Positions 22,902-35,577 of a stretch of DNA of 64,000 bases are shown here, piece after piece. Below the pieces are notes generated by a model. The model saw nothing but the letters and a program-made list of their open reading frames with translations, was not told the DNA's origin and did no database searches. Numbering within the stretch: the first letter of the stretch is position 1; every line of letters begins with the position of its first letter. The translations under genes and the position numbers were made by a program. Source of the stretch: Plumapathes pennacea (lineage: Eukaryota > Cnidaria > Anthozoa > Antipatharia > Myriopathidae); contig OZ038466.1 in NCBI GenBank assembly GCA_964036295.1, forward strand, positions 9,946,001 to 10,010,000. The letters are read 5' to 3'.

Positions 22902-24309
22902 ATGAACAAACTTGGTCGTGGCCGCGGCGCGAAGGAATGTGTGCGCATTTGCGCTAATTCAGTCACTCGAAGATTAGCTGTTGTGGAGGTAGGATGTAAG
23001 GAGCTTTTCGCCGTACATTTACAACACTTTTCGTCTGAAAATCCAGAAATTTTATCATTCAGTTCTCACTCAAGGTTATAAATGTGCGTTTAAAATTTCT
23101 AGTACTCGCAGGAAAAGTTACAAGTTAATTTGGCGACATGCACGTGTTCTGAACGGCAAAACATTGAAACAAGGCGATTTACTTTTGTTTGCTCTTTTCT
23201 TCAGTTTGTCGCGAGAAAAAGGCTAAAACTTGATACAGGTGTCTCGGCCATCGACGAATCAGGAAGAGAATTAGTTCAAACTGGTTTTGTAGTTAAATTT
23301 CCTTTCAGGTCGCGAGTCTCTGTGTCGACGTGTTCAGTGTTCGAACCCTGACTCATAATAGTATCCTGGTCTTATTCTTTGCAGGGCACAGAAGAATATA
23401 GAGGTTCAGAAGTATTGTTTCTGCTGCCAAAGTCGTTCCTCCTGAAGATTGGCTTGGTGAGAACATTTCCTCTCGAACCTGAACTTTCTCGACGAGCAGT
23501 GCAAAGCTGCATAATACGCGCGGTTTTCGATCTTTCATTCAGTTTTCTTTGTTTCATAGCACACGGGAGGATATATTGAAGCCGAATGCCAGCAGATTAT
23601 TACGAAGACTTTGCCTTCAGACTGTCCACTGGTAAGAATTCACCCTAATTTCCAAATCATGACGCGTACAAATCATTTCGTATATTTTTATATTCGCGCC
23701 ATTTCTATATTTCATTGCTGTTTTTGTTCCTTCCAGAGATGCGGAAAGAAGTGAAGCAGTAAGTTTATCGAGAGTTTTCCCAAAAACCGGATCTGCTGGT
23801 GAGAAACTTTCTTTAAATATTAAAATTCTTCACTGGCGCCAATCTATAATTTTTCGCGCCATATTCGGTACTGTTTCATTCTGATTTTCTTCCTTTCAGA
23901 ACACAAAAGGAGATTAATATTGGAGCGAGATGGAAGCAGATGCAAGAGTTTTTCTGCAAAAGATCCGCCGGGTAAGAATTGTTTCCTAAAATTTCCGGAG
24001 AATTTTACCGATCCTGAAGTGAAACTTTATTCGCCCAATATTCAACAATTAATTCTAGCTTTTCTTCTTTTCAGAGCAAAAGCGCGGATAAAAGGCTGAT
24101 GCAGAGTTACTGGCAGCTTTTCTTCTAAAGGTCTGTTGGTGAGAAATTTAATAGCCCCAATTTTAAGTTTTTTCGTGTCCTACTGTAAGTAGCTTTTTGT
24201 ATGCGACATATTTGACGTTTTGCTTTTATTCTTGTCCAGGAAAACAAATGAAGCCAAATGAGCAGGAGCTGGGCGCAAGCTTCATGGAGCAAGAGTTTTC
24301 CTTATACTG
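22902..24309 (+). other. Tandem array of exon-like modules (about 72-nt exon plus 103-nt intron)
   Basis: After a candidate first exon (22902-22988, donor GTAGGA) and a small exon (23205-23238), six modules follow. Each has an acceptor (pyrimidines-CAG/TAG), a short exon and a donor (GTGAGA or GTAAGA). They are 23385-23456 (72 nt), 23560-23631 (72), 23737-23798 (62), 23900-23971 (72), 24075-24138 (64) and 24240-24309 (70). The intervening introns are 103, 105, 101, 103 and 101 nt. Exons share a degenerate core around AGAGTTTTTCT…CTG|GT(A/G)AGAA, and introns often share TTCGCGCCAT-like motifs. The first two modules are open in the same phase for 24 codons each; later ones lose a shared frame. 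This is a tandemly amplified exon-intron unit, probably non-coding now. The upstream GC-richer region (22800-22960) may be its promoter. Confidence 0.6.
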
Positions 24310-24329
24310 GTAAGATTGTTTACCCAACT

Positions 24330-27300
24330 TTACTTTATCCCCATATCCCTCTCCTCACACCCCCCCCCCCCCCCTCCCCCTCCCTCCTCCCCACATTTTT
24401 TCATAAATTCCTTTCTTTTCTTCTCTTCATTCTTCGGGCCTCATCCCCTCCCCCACCCCTGCCTCCTCCATGGACTCTCAATTTCTTTCCTTTTTCAGAA
24501 TTCCTTTCTGTCACTTCCTGTTCCATCCTTTTCTGTCTGTCTGTCTGTCTTTTCTTTCTTATTTCTATTCCATCTACTTTTGTCTGTCTGCTTTGTGTCT
24601 TTCAGTTCCTTATTCATCTTGTTCTGTCTGTCTGTCTTTGGCCTATTTCTGTATGTCTGCTTCTTTGCCTTTCCTGTCACTTCTTGTTACATCTATTTCT
24701 GTCTGTCTTCTTTTTTCTTTATTCTTACTTCCTTTTCCACCCATTTCTAGCTCTGTTCATTTCCTACTTCTTCATTCTTATTACCTGTTCCATCTATTTC
24801 CATTCTTCTGTCTTACATCTTTCTTTATTCCTATTTCCTGTTGCATCTACTTCTGTCTGAATTCTTCTTCATTCTTACTTCCTGCTGCATTTATTTCTGT
24901 CTTCTTTCTTCATTCTTACTTCCTGTTCATGTTTTTTTTTATTCTTCTTTCTTCATTCTTACTTCCTGTTGCATCTAATTTAGTTTTACTTCTTTCTTCA
25001 TTCTTTCTTCCTGTTCATTTATTTCTGCCTGAATTATTTCTTCATTCTTACTTCCTGTTGCATCTACTTCTGTCTGATTTCTTTCTTCATTCTTACTTCC
25101 TGTTCATCTATTTCTGTCTCCTTTCTTCATTCTTACTTCCTGCTGCATCTATTTCCGTCTTACTTCTTTCTTCATTCTTACTTCCTGTTCATGTATTCTG
25201 TCTGTCTTCTTTCTTCATTCTTACTTCCTGTTGCATCTACTTTAGTTTTACTTCTTTCTTCATTCTTACTTCCTGTTCATCTATTTCTGTCTGAATTCTT
25301 TCTTCATTCTTACTTCCTGTTCATCTATTTCTGTCTGTCTGCTTTCTTCATTCTTCCTGTTCATCTATTTCTGTCTGTCTTCTTTCTTCATTCTTACTTC
25401 CTGCTGCATCTATTTCTGTCTTACTTCTTTCTTCATTCTTACTTCCTGTTCATGTATTTTTCTCTGAATTCTTCTTTATTCTTACTTCCTGTTCATGTAT
25501 TCTGTCTGTTTTCTTTCTTCATTCTTACTTCCTGTTACATCCACTTTAGTTTTACTTCTTTCTTCATTCTTACTTCCTGTTCATGTATTTCTGTCTGAAT
25601 TCTTTCTTCATTCTTCCTGTTGCATCTATTTTTGTCTGACTTCTTTCTCCATTCTTACTTCCTGTTCATCTATTTCTGTCTGTCTTCTTTCTTCATTCTT
25701 ACTTCCTGCTGCATCTATTTCTGTCTTACTTCTTTCTTTATTCTTACTTCCTGTTCATGTATTCTGTGTTTTCTTTCTTCATCCTTACTTCCTGTTGCAT
25801 CTACTTTAGTTTTGCTTCTTTCTTCATTCTTACTTCCTGTTCATCTATTTCTGTCTGAATTCTTTCTTCATTCTTACTTCCTGTTCATCTATTTCTGTCT
25901 GTCTTCTTTCTTTATTCTTACTTCCTGTTCATCTATTTCTGTCTGAATTCTTTCTTCATTCTTACTTCCTGTTCATCTATTTCTGTCTGTCTTCTTTCTT
26001 TATTCTTACTTCCTGTTCATCTATTTCTGTCTGTCTTCTTTCTTTATTCTTACTTCCTGTTCATCTATTTCTGTCTGTCTTCTTTCTTTATTTATCCTGT
26101 TCATCTATTTCTGTCTGTCTTCTTTCTTCATTCTTACTTCCTGTTCATGTATTTTTCTCTGAATTCTTCTTTATTCTTACTTCCTGTTCATGTATTCTGT
26201 CTGTTTTCTTTCTTCATTCTTACTTCCTGTTGCATCTACTTTAGTTTTACTTCTTTCTTCATTCTTCCTGTTCATGTATTTCTGTCTGAATTCTTTCTTC
26301 ATTCTTACTTCCCGTTCATCTATTTCTGTCTGTCTTCTTTCTTTATTCTTACTTCCTGTTCATCTATTTCTGTCTGTCTTCTTTCTTCATTCTTCCTGTT
26401 CATCTATTTCTGTCTGTTTTCTTTCTTCATTCTTACTTCCTGTTCATGTATTTTTCTCTGAGTTCTTCTTTATTCTTACTTCCTGTTCATGTATTCTGTC
26501 TGTTTTCTTTCTTCATTCTTACTTCCTGTTGCATCTACTTTAGTTTTACTTCTTTCTTCATTCTTACTTACTGTTCATGTATTTCTGTCTGAATTCTTTC
26601 TTCATTCTTACTTCCCGTTCATCTATTTCTGTCTGTCTTCTTTCTTTATTCTTACTTCCTGTTCATCTATTTCTGTCTGTCTTCTTTCTTCATTCTTCCT
26701 GTTCATCTATTTCTGTCTGTCTTCTTTCTTCATTCTTACTTCCTGTTCATGTATTTTTCTCTGAGTTCTTCTTTATTCTTACTTCCTGTTCATGTATTCT
26801 GTCTGTTTTCTTTCTTCATTCTTACTTCCTGTTGCATCCACTTTAGTTTTACTTCTTTCTTCATTCTTACTTCCTGTTCATGTATTTCTGTCTGAATTCT
26901 TTCTCCATTCTTACTTCCTGTTCATCTATTTCTGTCTTTCTTCTTTCTTCATTCTTACTTCCTGCTGTATCTATTTCCGTCTTACTTCTTTCTTCATTTT
27001 TACTTCCTGGTCATGTATTTTTCTCTGAATTCTTCTTTATTCTTACTTCCTGTTCATGTATTCTGTCTGTTTTTCTTCATTCTTACTTCTTGTTGAATCT
27101 ACTTTAGTTTTACTTCTTTCTTCATTCTTACTTCCTGTTCATGTATTTCTGTCTGAATTCTTTCTTCATTCTTACTTCCTGTTGCATCTACTTTAGTTTT
27201 GCTTCTTTCTTCATTCTTACTTCCTGTTCATCTATTTCTGTCTGAATTCTTTCTTCATTCTTACTTCCTGTTCATCTATTTCTGTCTGTCTTCTTTCTTT

Positions 27301-30170
27301 ATTCTTACTTCCTGTTCATGTATTCTGTCTGAATTCTTTCTTCATTCTTACTTCCTGTTGCATCTACTTTAGTTTTGCTTCTTTCTTCATTCTTACTTCC
27401 TGTTCATCTATTTCTGTCTGAATTCTTTCTTCATTCTTACTTCCTGTTCATCTATTTCTGTCTGTCTTCTTTCTTTATTCTTACTTCCTGTTCATCTATT
27501 TCTGTCTGTCTTCTTTCTTTATTCTTACTTCCTGTTCATCTATTTCTGTCTGTCTTCTTTCTTCATTCTTCCTGTTCATCTATTTCTGTCTGTCTTCTTT
27601 CTTTATTCTTACTTCCTGTTCATGTATTTTTCTCTGAATTCTTCTTCATTCTTACTTCCTGTTCATCTATTTCTGTCTGTCTTCTTTCTTCATTCTTACT
27701 TCCTGTTCATGTATTCTGTCTGTTTTCTTTCTTCATTCTTACTTCCTGTTGCATCTACTTTAGTTTTACTTCTTTCTTCATTCTTACTTCCTGTTCATGT
27801 ATTTCTGTCTGAATTCTTTCTCCATTCTTACTTCCTGTTCATCTATTTCTGTCTGTCTTCTTTCTTTATTCTTACTTCCTGTTCATCTATTTCTGTCTGT
27901 CTTCTTTCTTCATTCTTACTTCCTGTTCATGTATTTTTCTCTGAATTCTTCTTTATTCTTACTTCCTGTTCATGTATTCTGTCTGTTTTCTTTCTTCATT
28001 CTTACTTCCTGTTGCATCTACTTCTGTCTGTCTTCTTTCTTCATTCTTACTTCCTGTTCATCTATTTCTGTCTGTCTTCTTTCTTCATTCTTACTTCCTG
28101 CTGCATCTATTTCTGTCTTACTTCTTTCTTCATTCTTACTTCCTGTTCATGTATTTTTCTCTGAAATTCTTCTTTATTCTTACTTCCTGTTCATGTATTC
28201 TGTGTTTTCTTTCTTCATCCTTACTTCCTGTTGCATCTACTTTAGTTTTACTTCTTTCTTCATTCTTACTTCCTGTTCATGTATTTCTGTCTGAATTCTT
28301 TCTTCATTCTTCCTGTTGCATCTATTTCTGTCTGTCTTCTTTCTCCATTCTTACTTCCTCTTCATCTATTTCTGTCTGTCTTCTTTCTTCATTCTTACTT
28401 CCTGTTCATCTATTTCTGTCTGTCTTCTTTCTTCATTCTTACTTCCTGTTCATCTATTTCTGCCTGTTATCTTTCTTCATTCTTACTTCCTGTTCATCTA
28501 TTTCTGTCTGACTTATTTCTTCATTCTTACTTCCTGTTGCATCTATTTCTGTCTTACTTCTTTATTTATTCTTACTTCCTGTTGCATCTATTTTTGTCTA
28601 AAATCTTTCTTCATTCACTTCCTGTTCCATCTATTTTTGTCTAAAATCTTTCTTCATTCACTTCCTGTTCCATCTATTTTTGTCTGAATTCTCTCTATTC
28701 CTAATTCCTCCTGCATTTATATTTTTGTCTGAACATTTCTTCATTCTTCCTGTTGCATCTTTTTCTGTCTGACTTCTTTTTTCATTCTTACTCCCTGTTC
28801 ATCTTTTTCTGTCTTAGTTTTTTCTTTATTCTTACTTCCTGTTGCATCTGTTTCTGTCTGACTTTATTTTTTATTCTTACATCCTGTTCATCTGTTTTTG
28901 TCTGACTTATTTCTTCATTCTTACTTCCTGTTGCACCTATTTCTTTCTTCTTTCTTTATTCTCACATCCTGTTGTATTTATTTTTGTCTGAATTCTTATT
29001 TTTACTTCCTGTTGCACTTATTTTTGTCTGAATTCTTCTACATTCTTACTTCCTGTTCATCTATTTCTGTCTGAATTCTTTCTTGATTCTTACTTCCTGT
29101 TTCATCTAATTCTGTTTGCCTTTCTAAATTTTTACTTCCTGTTTCATCTATTTCTGTCTGAGTTCTTTCTTTATTCTTAACTTTTTGCTCCATCTTTTTG
29201 TGTTTGAATTCTTTCTGTATTCCTACTTCCTTTTGAATCTATTTTTGTCTGACTTCTTTCTTCATTTTTACTTCCTGTTCATCTATTTCTGTTTGACTTC
29301 TTTCTTTATTCTTACTTTCTGTTGCATGTATTGTCTTCTTTCTTCATTTTTACTTCCTGTTCATCTATTTCTGTCTGACTTTTTTCTTCATTCTTACTTC
29401 CTGTTAATTTATTTCTTTTTTCATTACTACTTCCTGTTGCATGTATTTCCGTCTGAATTTTTCTTCATTCTTGCTTCCTGTTTATCTAGTTTTGTCTGAA
29501 TTGTTATTCATTCTTACTCCAGTTTGCATCTATTTTTGTCTGAATTATTCTTTATTCTTACTTCCTTTTCATCTAATTCTGTCTGACTTCTTTCTTCATT
29601 CTTACTTCCTGTTGCATTTATTTCTGTCTTCTTTCTTCATTCTTCCTGTTGTATCTATTTCTGTCTGTTTTCTTTCTTCATTTTTACTTCCCGTTGCATC
29701 TATTTTTGTCTGAATTCTTCTTCATTCTTACTTCCTGTTCATCTATTTTTGTCTGAAATCTTTCTGCTTTCTTACTTCCTGTTGCATCTATTTCTGTCTG
29801 AATTCTTTTTTCATTCTTACTTCCAGTTCATCTATTTTTGTCTTCTTTTTCTTCATTTCCTACCTCTTGTTCTACCTATTTCTGTTTGTCTGTTTTCTTT
29901 CTTCATTCTTACTTCCTATTGCATCTTCCTGTTTTGTCTCCTTGTTTCTTTATCACTTCCCGTTTTGTCTGCTCCCTTCTTGGCTCTCACATCTTGTTTT
30001 GTCTGCTTTTTTTCTACTTTTTCAAACCTTTTTTGTCTGCTTCTGTCTACTTTCTGACTTCCTGTTTTGTCTGCTTCTTTTTTTCTCTTGCCTTTTTAGT
30101 CTGCTTCTTTCTTCTCTCACTTCCTGTTCCATCTGTTTCTGTCCGTCTTTTTCTTTGCATTTTCACCACT
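24330..30170. repeat. 5.8-kb pyrimidine-rich minisatellite with higher-order structure
   Basis: The region is built from a unit of roughly 40 nt of the type TTCTTTCTTCATTCTTACTT CCTGTTCATCTATTTCTGTC TGTC (spaces mark breaks). Homogeneity is best from about 25,000 to 28,600 and decays toward both ends. A variant unit (ATGTATTCTGTCTG) recurs near 25195, 25495, 26190, 26489, 26792, 27057, 27711 and 27972, revealing a higher-order period of about 300 bp in places. The plus strand is almost purine-free and stop-poor, so long hydrophobic frames appear in all phases. They are compositional, not genes. A C-run at 24359-24374 marks the left edge. Confidence 0.92.
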
Positions 30171-30199
30171 AAATTCAGCCTTAAACCAAGGCATTGCCG

Positions 30200-31400
30200 G
30201 GTGGGGGATATGCGAGTTTCAAACTGATTGGTAGAGAATCCGTTTGCATACAATGTCGCGCATGACCTTTCACTGCGCAATCCATTTCGTGTTAGCACTA
30301 AGGACTTTCCTGCCATTAATACACCTTCATTTCCCATAGTTCCCGAACAAATAATCCCGAAATATATATATGCCGCAAGTTCAGTTATTCATATTCAATT
30401 CTTGGTTTATTCTGTTAGTGCCCGAGGGAAGGATGTTTTCAGCGACCTGGATCCATATTGCGTACTCATATGTGTACCACTGCGAGCCAAAGCAGCTCCT
30501 ATAATCGGCCAAGACCCCATTCAAGCCGTAAGGATCTCTCTGGGTATTTAGAGATATGTATGATATAAGAAGCGGTGTAGGACTTTTAATTGGCTTCTGT
30601 GATCATGAGATTGACAGTAGACGTTTGTCACGGTGTGCTTGGCCTGCTAAACACAATAAAACAAAAACAAAAACAAAAACAAGGAAATTCAGCAAAGAGA
30701 GTCACATCTAGTGAACAATGCCAATTCAGAATTTATGAAACTTTCTTCCTCTAATCTCGCAAAAACTTGATTGCACGGAATACTTGAAGATGATCAAATG
30801 GAAGCCGGGTTAAAAATTACATCAGTTACTCAAACGATCAGTGAAACGAAAAATATCAGGATCATTTTGTGGTTGAAAGATTGGTGTTAGTCCAAGCACA
30901 CCCATAGACGTCTATACTCTGGCTTGTAGCGCACTTCGAGCGACGTTGTATCAGCAGCGTTTTATAATGCTAATGAGAATATTGTATAGCTTGGGGGGAA
31001 GATGTGTTCTGTTGCTTTGCAGTGAGATGAAAAGAACGATTTTGCAACACAGGTACGTGTCCAGCCTTCGTCCTGGCAAATCGGACTCTTAAGGCGAGAA
31101 GCTTGCCGAAGGCTTCGAGCGGTCCGATTTGCCTGCTGGTATAGACCAGAGGTCCAGGGTGGATGGTGTGTAGCTTTCGCTTTTTCCCCGGGTTGGGACG
31201 CGGTCTAGGGACCTGACGGGGTTGCGACCTACTAACCATTTGCAGCCTTACGTCACTGGATGGAGTTCCCAAGAACGGGTATAAGGTATTGTTTTGTTTA
31301 TTTGATGTGTTGTATGTTTAGCGGGTTCGGCTGCCAGAGAGCATTTCATGATCACTAAAGAATGCAAAGTTGTTAGCTATTATTTTGTTAGCTATCTAGT
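30200..31400. repeat. Segmental duplication, copy A
   Basis: This segment is repeated directly at about 33060-34185 with an offset near 2.78 kb. The core 30895-31265 is nearly identical to 33670-34040, with about a handful of differences. The outer parts (30235-30550 versus 33065-33360) are clearly more diverged, with indels. No gene is recognised in it. An (AAAAC)n run lies near 30655-30682. Confidence 0.85.
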
Positions 31401-31719
31401 ATTAGTTGTAGTAGTAGTGACCCACAGCGACACCAAGACGTCACAGCAGCTTCCAATCCAGAGCCATAACTACAAGCATCAGCAACACCAGTTACAGAGA
31501 AGAACAGGAAGTGTTATCAAAGTCCATTCCAAACACCAAGTACAACACCGTCCAGTATCAGTACAAGTACCAGTCACCAACACAAGCAATACCAGGAGTT
31601 ATAATTATCATTACCAATTACGGCACAAATATCGACGGCATTTGCGGTGAGGAATAGAGACATAAAAGGGAACTACCATCGGCAAGCAGAGAGACAGCAA
31701 CACATAAAATATACAACAA

Positions 31720-32400
31720 AAAGAGCAAGAGCAACACGTACGATGAAAAGAAGAGAAGGGAGGCAGTGAAGGCGCCAGTAGTAGCGGGAGATCGGGCAGG
31801 TGAACAAGTGTAAGAAAGAAAGAAGAGTCCAACAGCAAAAAGAACAACAACAAAAACAGGAAGAAAAACAGCAACACATGCAATGGAAAGGAGAGAAGAA
31901 AACAGTGCTGAGCGGCCAAACAGCCAGGGTTAAAGCCAGGATACACGAATATTGACAAAAACAACAACAACAACAATAACCACGAGAAAATTAGGAACCA
32001 ATGCGGCGGAAAGAACATATGATAACAATGGAGGTGCCAATAATGGCGGGAATGCAGGCGTGTAAACAAGATCATGCAAGAAAGAAGATGCAACATTTAA
32101 TACACACACGATTGATGCCAAGATACAACAACAAAAACAGCAACACATGGATTGGAAAGGAGAGAAGAAAACAGCGACGAGCGACCAGACGACGAGGTTA
32201 AAACCAGGATACACGAATACTGACAAGAAACAACAACAACAACAACAACGAGAAAATAAGCAACCCATGTGATGGAAAAAAGAGATGACGACAGTGGAGG
32301 TGCCGATAATGACGAGAATGCAGGCGTGTAAACAAGACCATGCAAGAAAGAAGGGTCGAATAATTAAAGGACACAAGACTACAACGCATGCTTCCAGACT
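31720..32400. repeat. Tandem repeat of about 265 bp, 2.5 to 3 units
   Basis: Blocks with CAACACATG, GGAAAGGAGAGAAGAAAACA, AGGATACACGAATA(T/C)TGAC, (CAA)n, CGAGAAAAT and GGCGTGTAAACAAGA(T/C)CATG recur with a spacing of about 260-270 bp. The AACAAGA(T/C)CATGCAAG landmark falls near 32065 and 32333. A related single block (GGAGGCAGTGGAGGTGCCAC) lies at 34528-34580, immediately before the 432-bp satellite. Confidence 0.75.
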
Positions 32401-33060
32401 AAAGAATTTGTCCGACGGATGACGAAGATAAACATGTTTGAACATTTTGAGAACCAAAACGAAAAGAGCTGAACGCCACAGTTACACTAGCAGTCAATGC
32501 TAATACAGCCAGGAATACAACTGAAAGGAGAAAAGCCCGTGAACCAAGAACAAGGCAGGACAAATAATCATGACAACACTGGAAATAGCCAAGAACATCC
32601 CTGCGACGAAGAACACAACTCCCACAGAACGAAGCTGTCTTAACACAGGACTTTGATATTTTTTTCTGATTTGATTTGATTTTTTCAATGCATGTACTAA
32701 CATTTTGACGATAGTTTACGCTTCAGATCTGTTCCTGGGTTCGTTGGCTTTCAACTTTCATCTATAAAGCTGGTTAGTTAAATGTTGTTTACTAATCAAT
32801 TAATAGGAATAAAGTCTGTGCTTCTGCGAAACGCATATTATCTGCACATGTTCACGCTATCTTTTTTGTCCGCAGCTGCGCACCAGTGCTTTAAACAAAT
32901 TACGTTCTTTTTTACTTCAGGTGTTTCCCGGTGATCCCATGAGTCATTTGGTTATCCATCAACAGGCCAGGAATTCCACCCTAATCAAGAGTTTGTCAAG
33001 CAATAACATTTAGGGTAGGTTTGTTGATGGCTTCTAGATTTTCGGTACATTTCCATATGT
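32400..33060. other. Spacer between duplication copies
   Basis: No recognisable gene or repeat family is seen between the 265-bp tandem repeat and the second duplication copy. Confidence 0.4.
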
Positions 33061-34190
33061 AACCCGTTTGCAATATATTGCGCATGACCCTCTAGTGCTT
33101 ATTACGTCTTAATAACCGGTGTTCGCACTAAGGACCTTCCTACCGTTAGTATACCATAATAAGTCGGACAAATATTCCCAAAAATCATATATACCGCTAA
33201 TGCAGTCATTCATTTCCCATTCTTGGTCTATCCCCAAGGGAAGGATGTTTCCAGCGACTTGGTTCCACGTAACGTTACCATATGTGTACCACTGCGAGCC
33301 AAAGCAACTCCTATCGGCCAAGACGCCATACAAGCCGGAAGGATCTCTCTGGGTATGTTAATATATAGTGTATGCAGTACTATTGGAGTTTTGATTGGCT
33401 TCTGTGATCATGAAATTGACAGTAGACGTTTGTCATGGTGTGCTTGGCCTGCTAAACGCGATAAACAAACCAAGGAAAATCCAGCAAAGAGCATCACCTC
33501 TGGTGAACAATGTCAGTTTAGAAATTTATCAAAGTTTTTTCCTCCAATTCTTTCAATAACCACATAGAACGCTTGAAGATAACTAAATGAAACCCGGGTT
33601 AAAAATCAAATCAGTTACTGAAGCGATTGGTGAAAAAAAAAAATCATCAGAAACATTTTGTGGTTGAAAGTCCAAGCACACCCATAGACGTCTATACTCT
33701 GGCTTGTAGCGCACTTCGAGCGACGTTGTATCAGCAGCGTTTTATAATGCTAATGAGAATATTGTATAGCTTGGGGGGAAGATGTGTTCTGTTGCTTTGC
33801 AGTGAGATGAAAAGAACGATTTTGCAACACAGGTACGTGTCCAGCCTTCGTCCTGGCAAATCGGACTCTTAAGGCGAGAAGCTTGCCAAAGGCTTCGAGC
33901 GGTCCGATTTGCCTGCTGGTATAGACCAGAGGTCCAGGGTGGATGGTGTGTAGCTTTCGCTTTTTCCCCGGGTTGGGACGCGGTTTAGGGACCTGACGGG
34001 GTTGCGACCTACTAACCATTTGCAGCCTTACGTCACTGAATGGAGTTCCACAAGAAAGGGGTGAGGCATTGTTTGGTCTTTTTGATGTGTTGTATGTTTA
34101 GCGGGTTCGGTTGCCAGAGAGCATTTCATGATCACTAAAGAATGCAAAATTGTTAGCTATACTTTGTTAGCTATCTAGTATTAGTTGTAG
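33060..34190. repeat. Segmental duplication, copy B
   Basis: Direct partner of 30200-31400 (see that entry). It keeps the GATGTGTTCTGTTGCTTTGC core almost unchanged and continues through GCATTTCATGATCACTAAAG into the stretch before the satellite. Confidence 0.85.
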
Positions 34191-35356
34191 TAGTAGTGAC
34201 CCACAGCGATATCAAGACGTCACAGCAGCATTCAATCCAGAGCCCTAACTACAAGCATCAGCAACTGACCAATTACCGAGAAAAACAGAAAGTGATATTC
34301 AAGTCCACGACCCCAAACGTCAAGTACAACACCAGTATCAGTACAAGTAAAACACAACCAATACCAGGAGATCTCATCGTGAAATACAGACGAAATAACG
34401 ACGGTCGTCACGATGACGTCCAAGAACCAAAAACTGGGCGACTACCATCGGCAAGGAGAAACAGCAGAGCAAAACTAATCAAAAGCAAACACCAACACCA
34501 ACACCAAATACCATAAAAAAAACTAAACGGAGGCAGTGGAGGTGCCACTAGTGGTGGAAAATCGGGCAGGTAAACAAATTTAAAAAAAGAATGTCGTCCT
34601 TAGATGGAGAACACCACCAGAGCAAGAAGAGCGAGCATTGCAGCCCCGCACTCAAGCTCAGAGGTCGGAACGGACATAAGGTTGGTATCCATTAAGAATT
34701 CTCTTGTATAACTGCTTTTGTAGCCCTTAGATTTGGGAGAAACTCTAGGTACTGTAGTTAGATAATAGTTACCCGTCGGGTGCTCTGCCGCCGTGTAAAT
34801 CGGGCCTCCCACTATGGGAATTTTTTGTTGCTTTTGTATAGGATCCTCGTTAAGCAAGGACAGTTTGTGCAATAAGTTGTAAATTGCTTGATTTAATCCA
34901 TATCTCTATATTTCCAGGTATTAGAAGCTGAACCCACGCCGCTAATCAAGAGAGCTTCTTATTTCACAGATACGTAAAATTAATTTTAACGAACGTATAA
35001 GGAGGGGGGAAGGGTGTGCGGAGTAACTAATAGGGTCGTGCTGAGATGGAGAACACCACCAGAGCCAGAAGAGCGAACTATGCAGCCCCGCTTGAAGCTC
35101 AGGGCTCGGAACGGACATAAGGTGGGTAGCCATTAACAATACTTTTGTATAACTGTTTTTGTATAGCCCTTAGATTTGGGAGAAACTCTAGGTAGTTAGA
35201 TAATAGTTACCCGTCGGGTGCTCTGCCGCCGTGTAAATCGGGCCTCCCACTATGGGAATTTTTTTATTGCTTTTGTATAGGATCCTCGTTAAGCAAGGAC
35301 TGTTTGTGCAATAAGTTGTAAATTGCTTGATTTAATCCATATCTCTATATTTCCAG

Positions 35357-35554
35357 GTATTAGAAGCTGAACCCACGCTGCTAATCAAGAGAGCTTCTTA
35401 TTTCACAGATACGTAGAATTAATTTTAACGAACATATAAGGGAGGGTGTGGGGGAGTAACTAATAGGGTCGTGCTGAGATGGAGAACACCACCAGAGCCA
35501 AAAGAGCGAACTATGCAGCCCCGCTTGAAGCTCAGGGGTCGGAACGGACATAAG
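35357..35554 (+). other. Representative cassette exon inside the 432-bp unit
   Basis: One unit is described as an example. The acceptor TTTCCAG ends at 35356, preceded by TTGATTTAAT (branch-point-like) and a TCTCTATAT tract. The donor is at 35555 (TAAG|GTGGGT). The 198-nt segment has stops in all frames when entered from the acceptor, so it is not an internal coding exon. It does contain a 24-codon ATG frame starting MENTTRAR and ending at TAA just before the donor. The same signals recur in nearly every unit, spaced 432 bp apart, as expected for a transcript with serially repeated cassettes. Confidence 0.5.
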
Positions 35555-35577
35555 GTGGGTAGCCATTAACAATACTT

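Noticed and set aside
23325-23360. tRNA T-arm-like GTTCGAACCCTGA
   Set aside because: No matching acceptor, D or anticodon arms can be built around it.
24258-30172. Many long hydrophobic plus-strand frames (SFFILTSCSSISVCLLSSFL-type)
   Set aside because: They arise from a stop-poor pyrimidine minisatellite, occur in all three frames and have no start or splice context or domain.
30405-30551. C2-domain-like peptide (SARGKDVFSDLDPYC)
   Set aside because: The resemblance is limited to about 15 residues. The duplicate copy at 33240 loses the key DPY residues and neither copy extends into a C2 fold.
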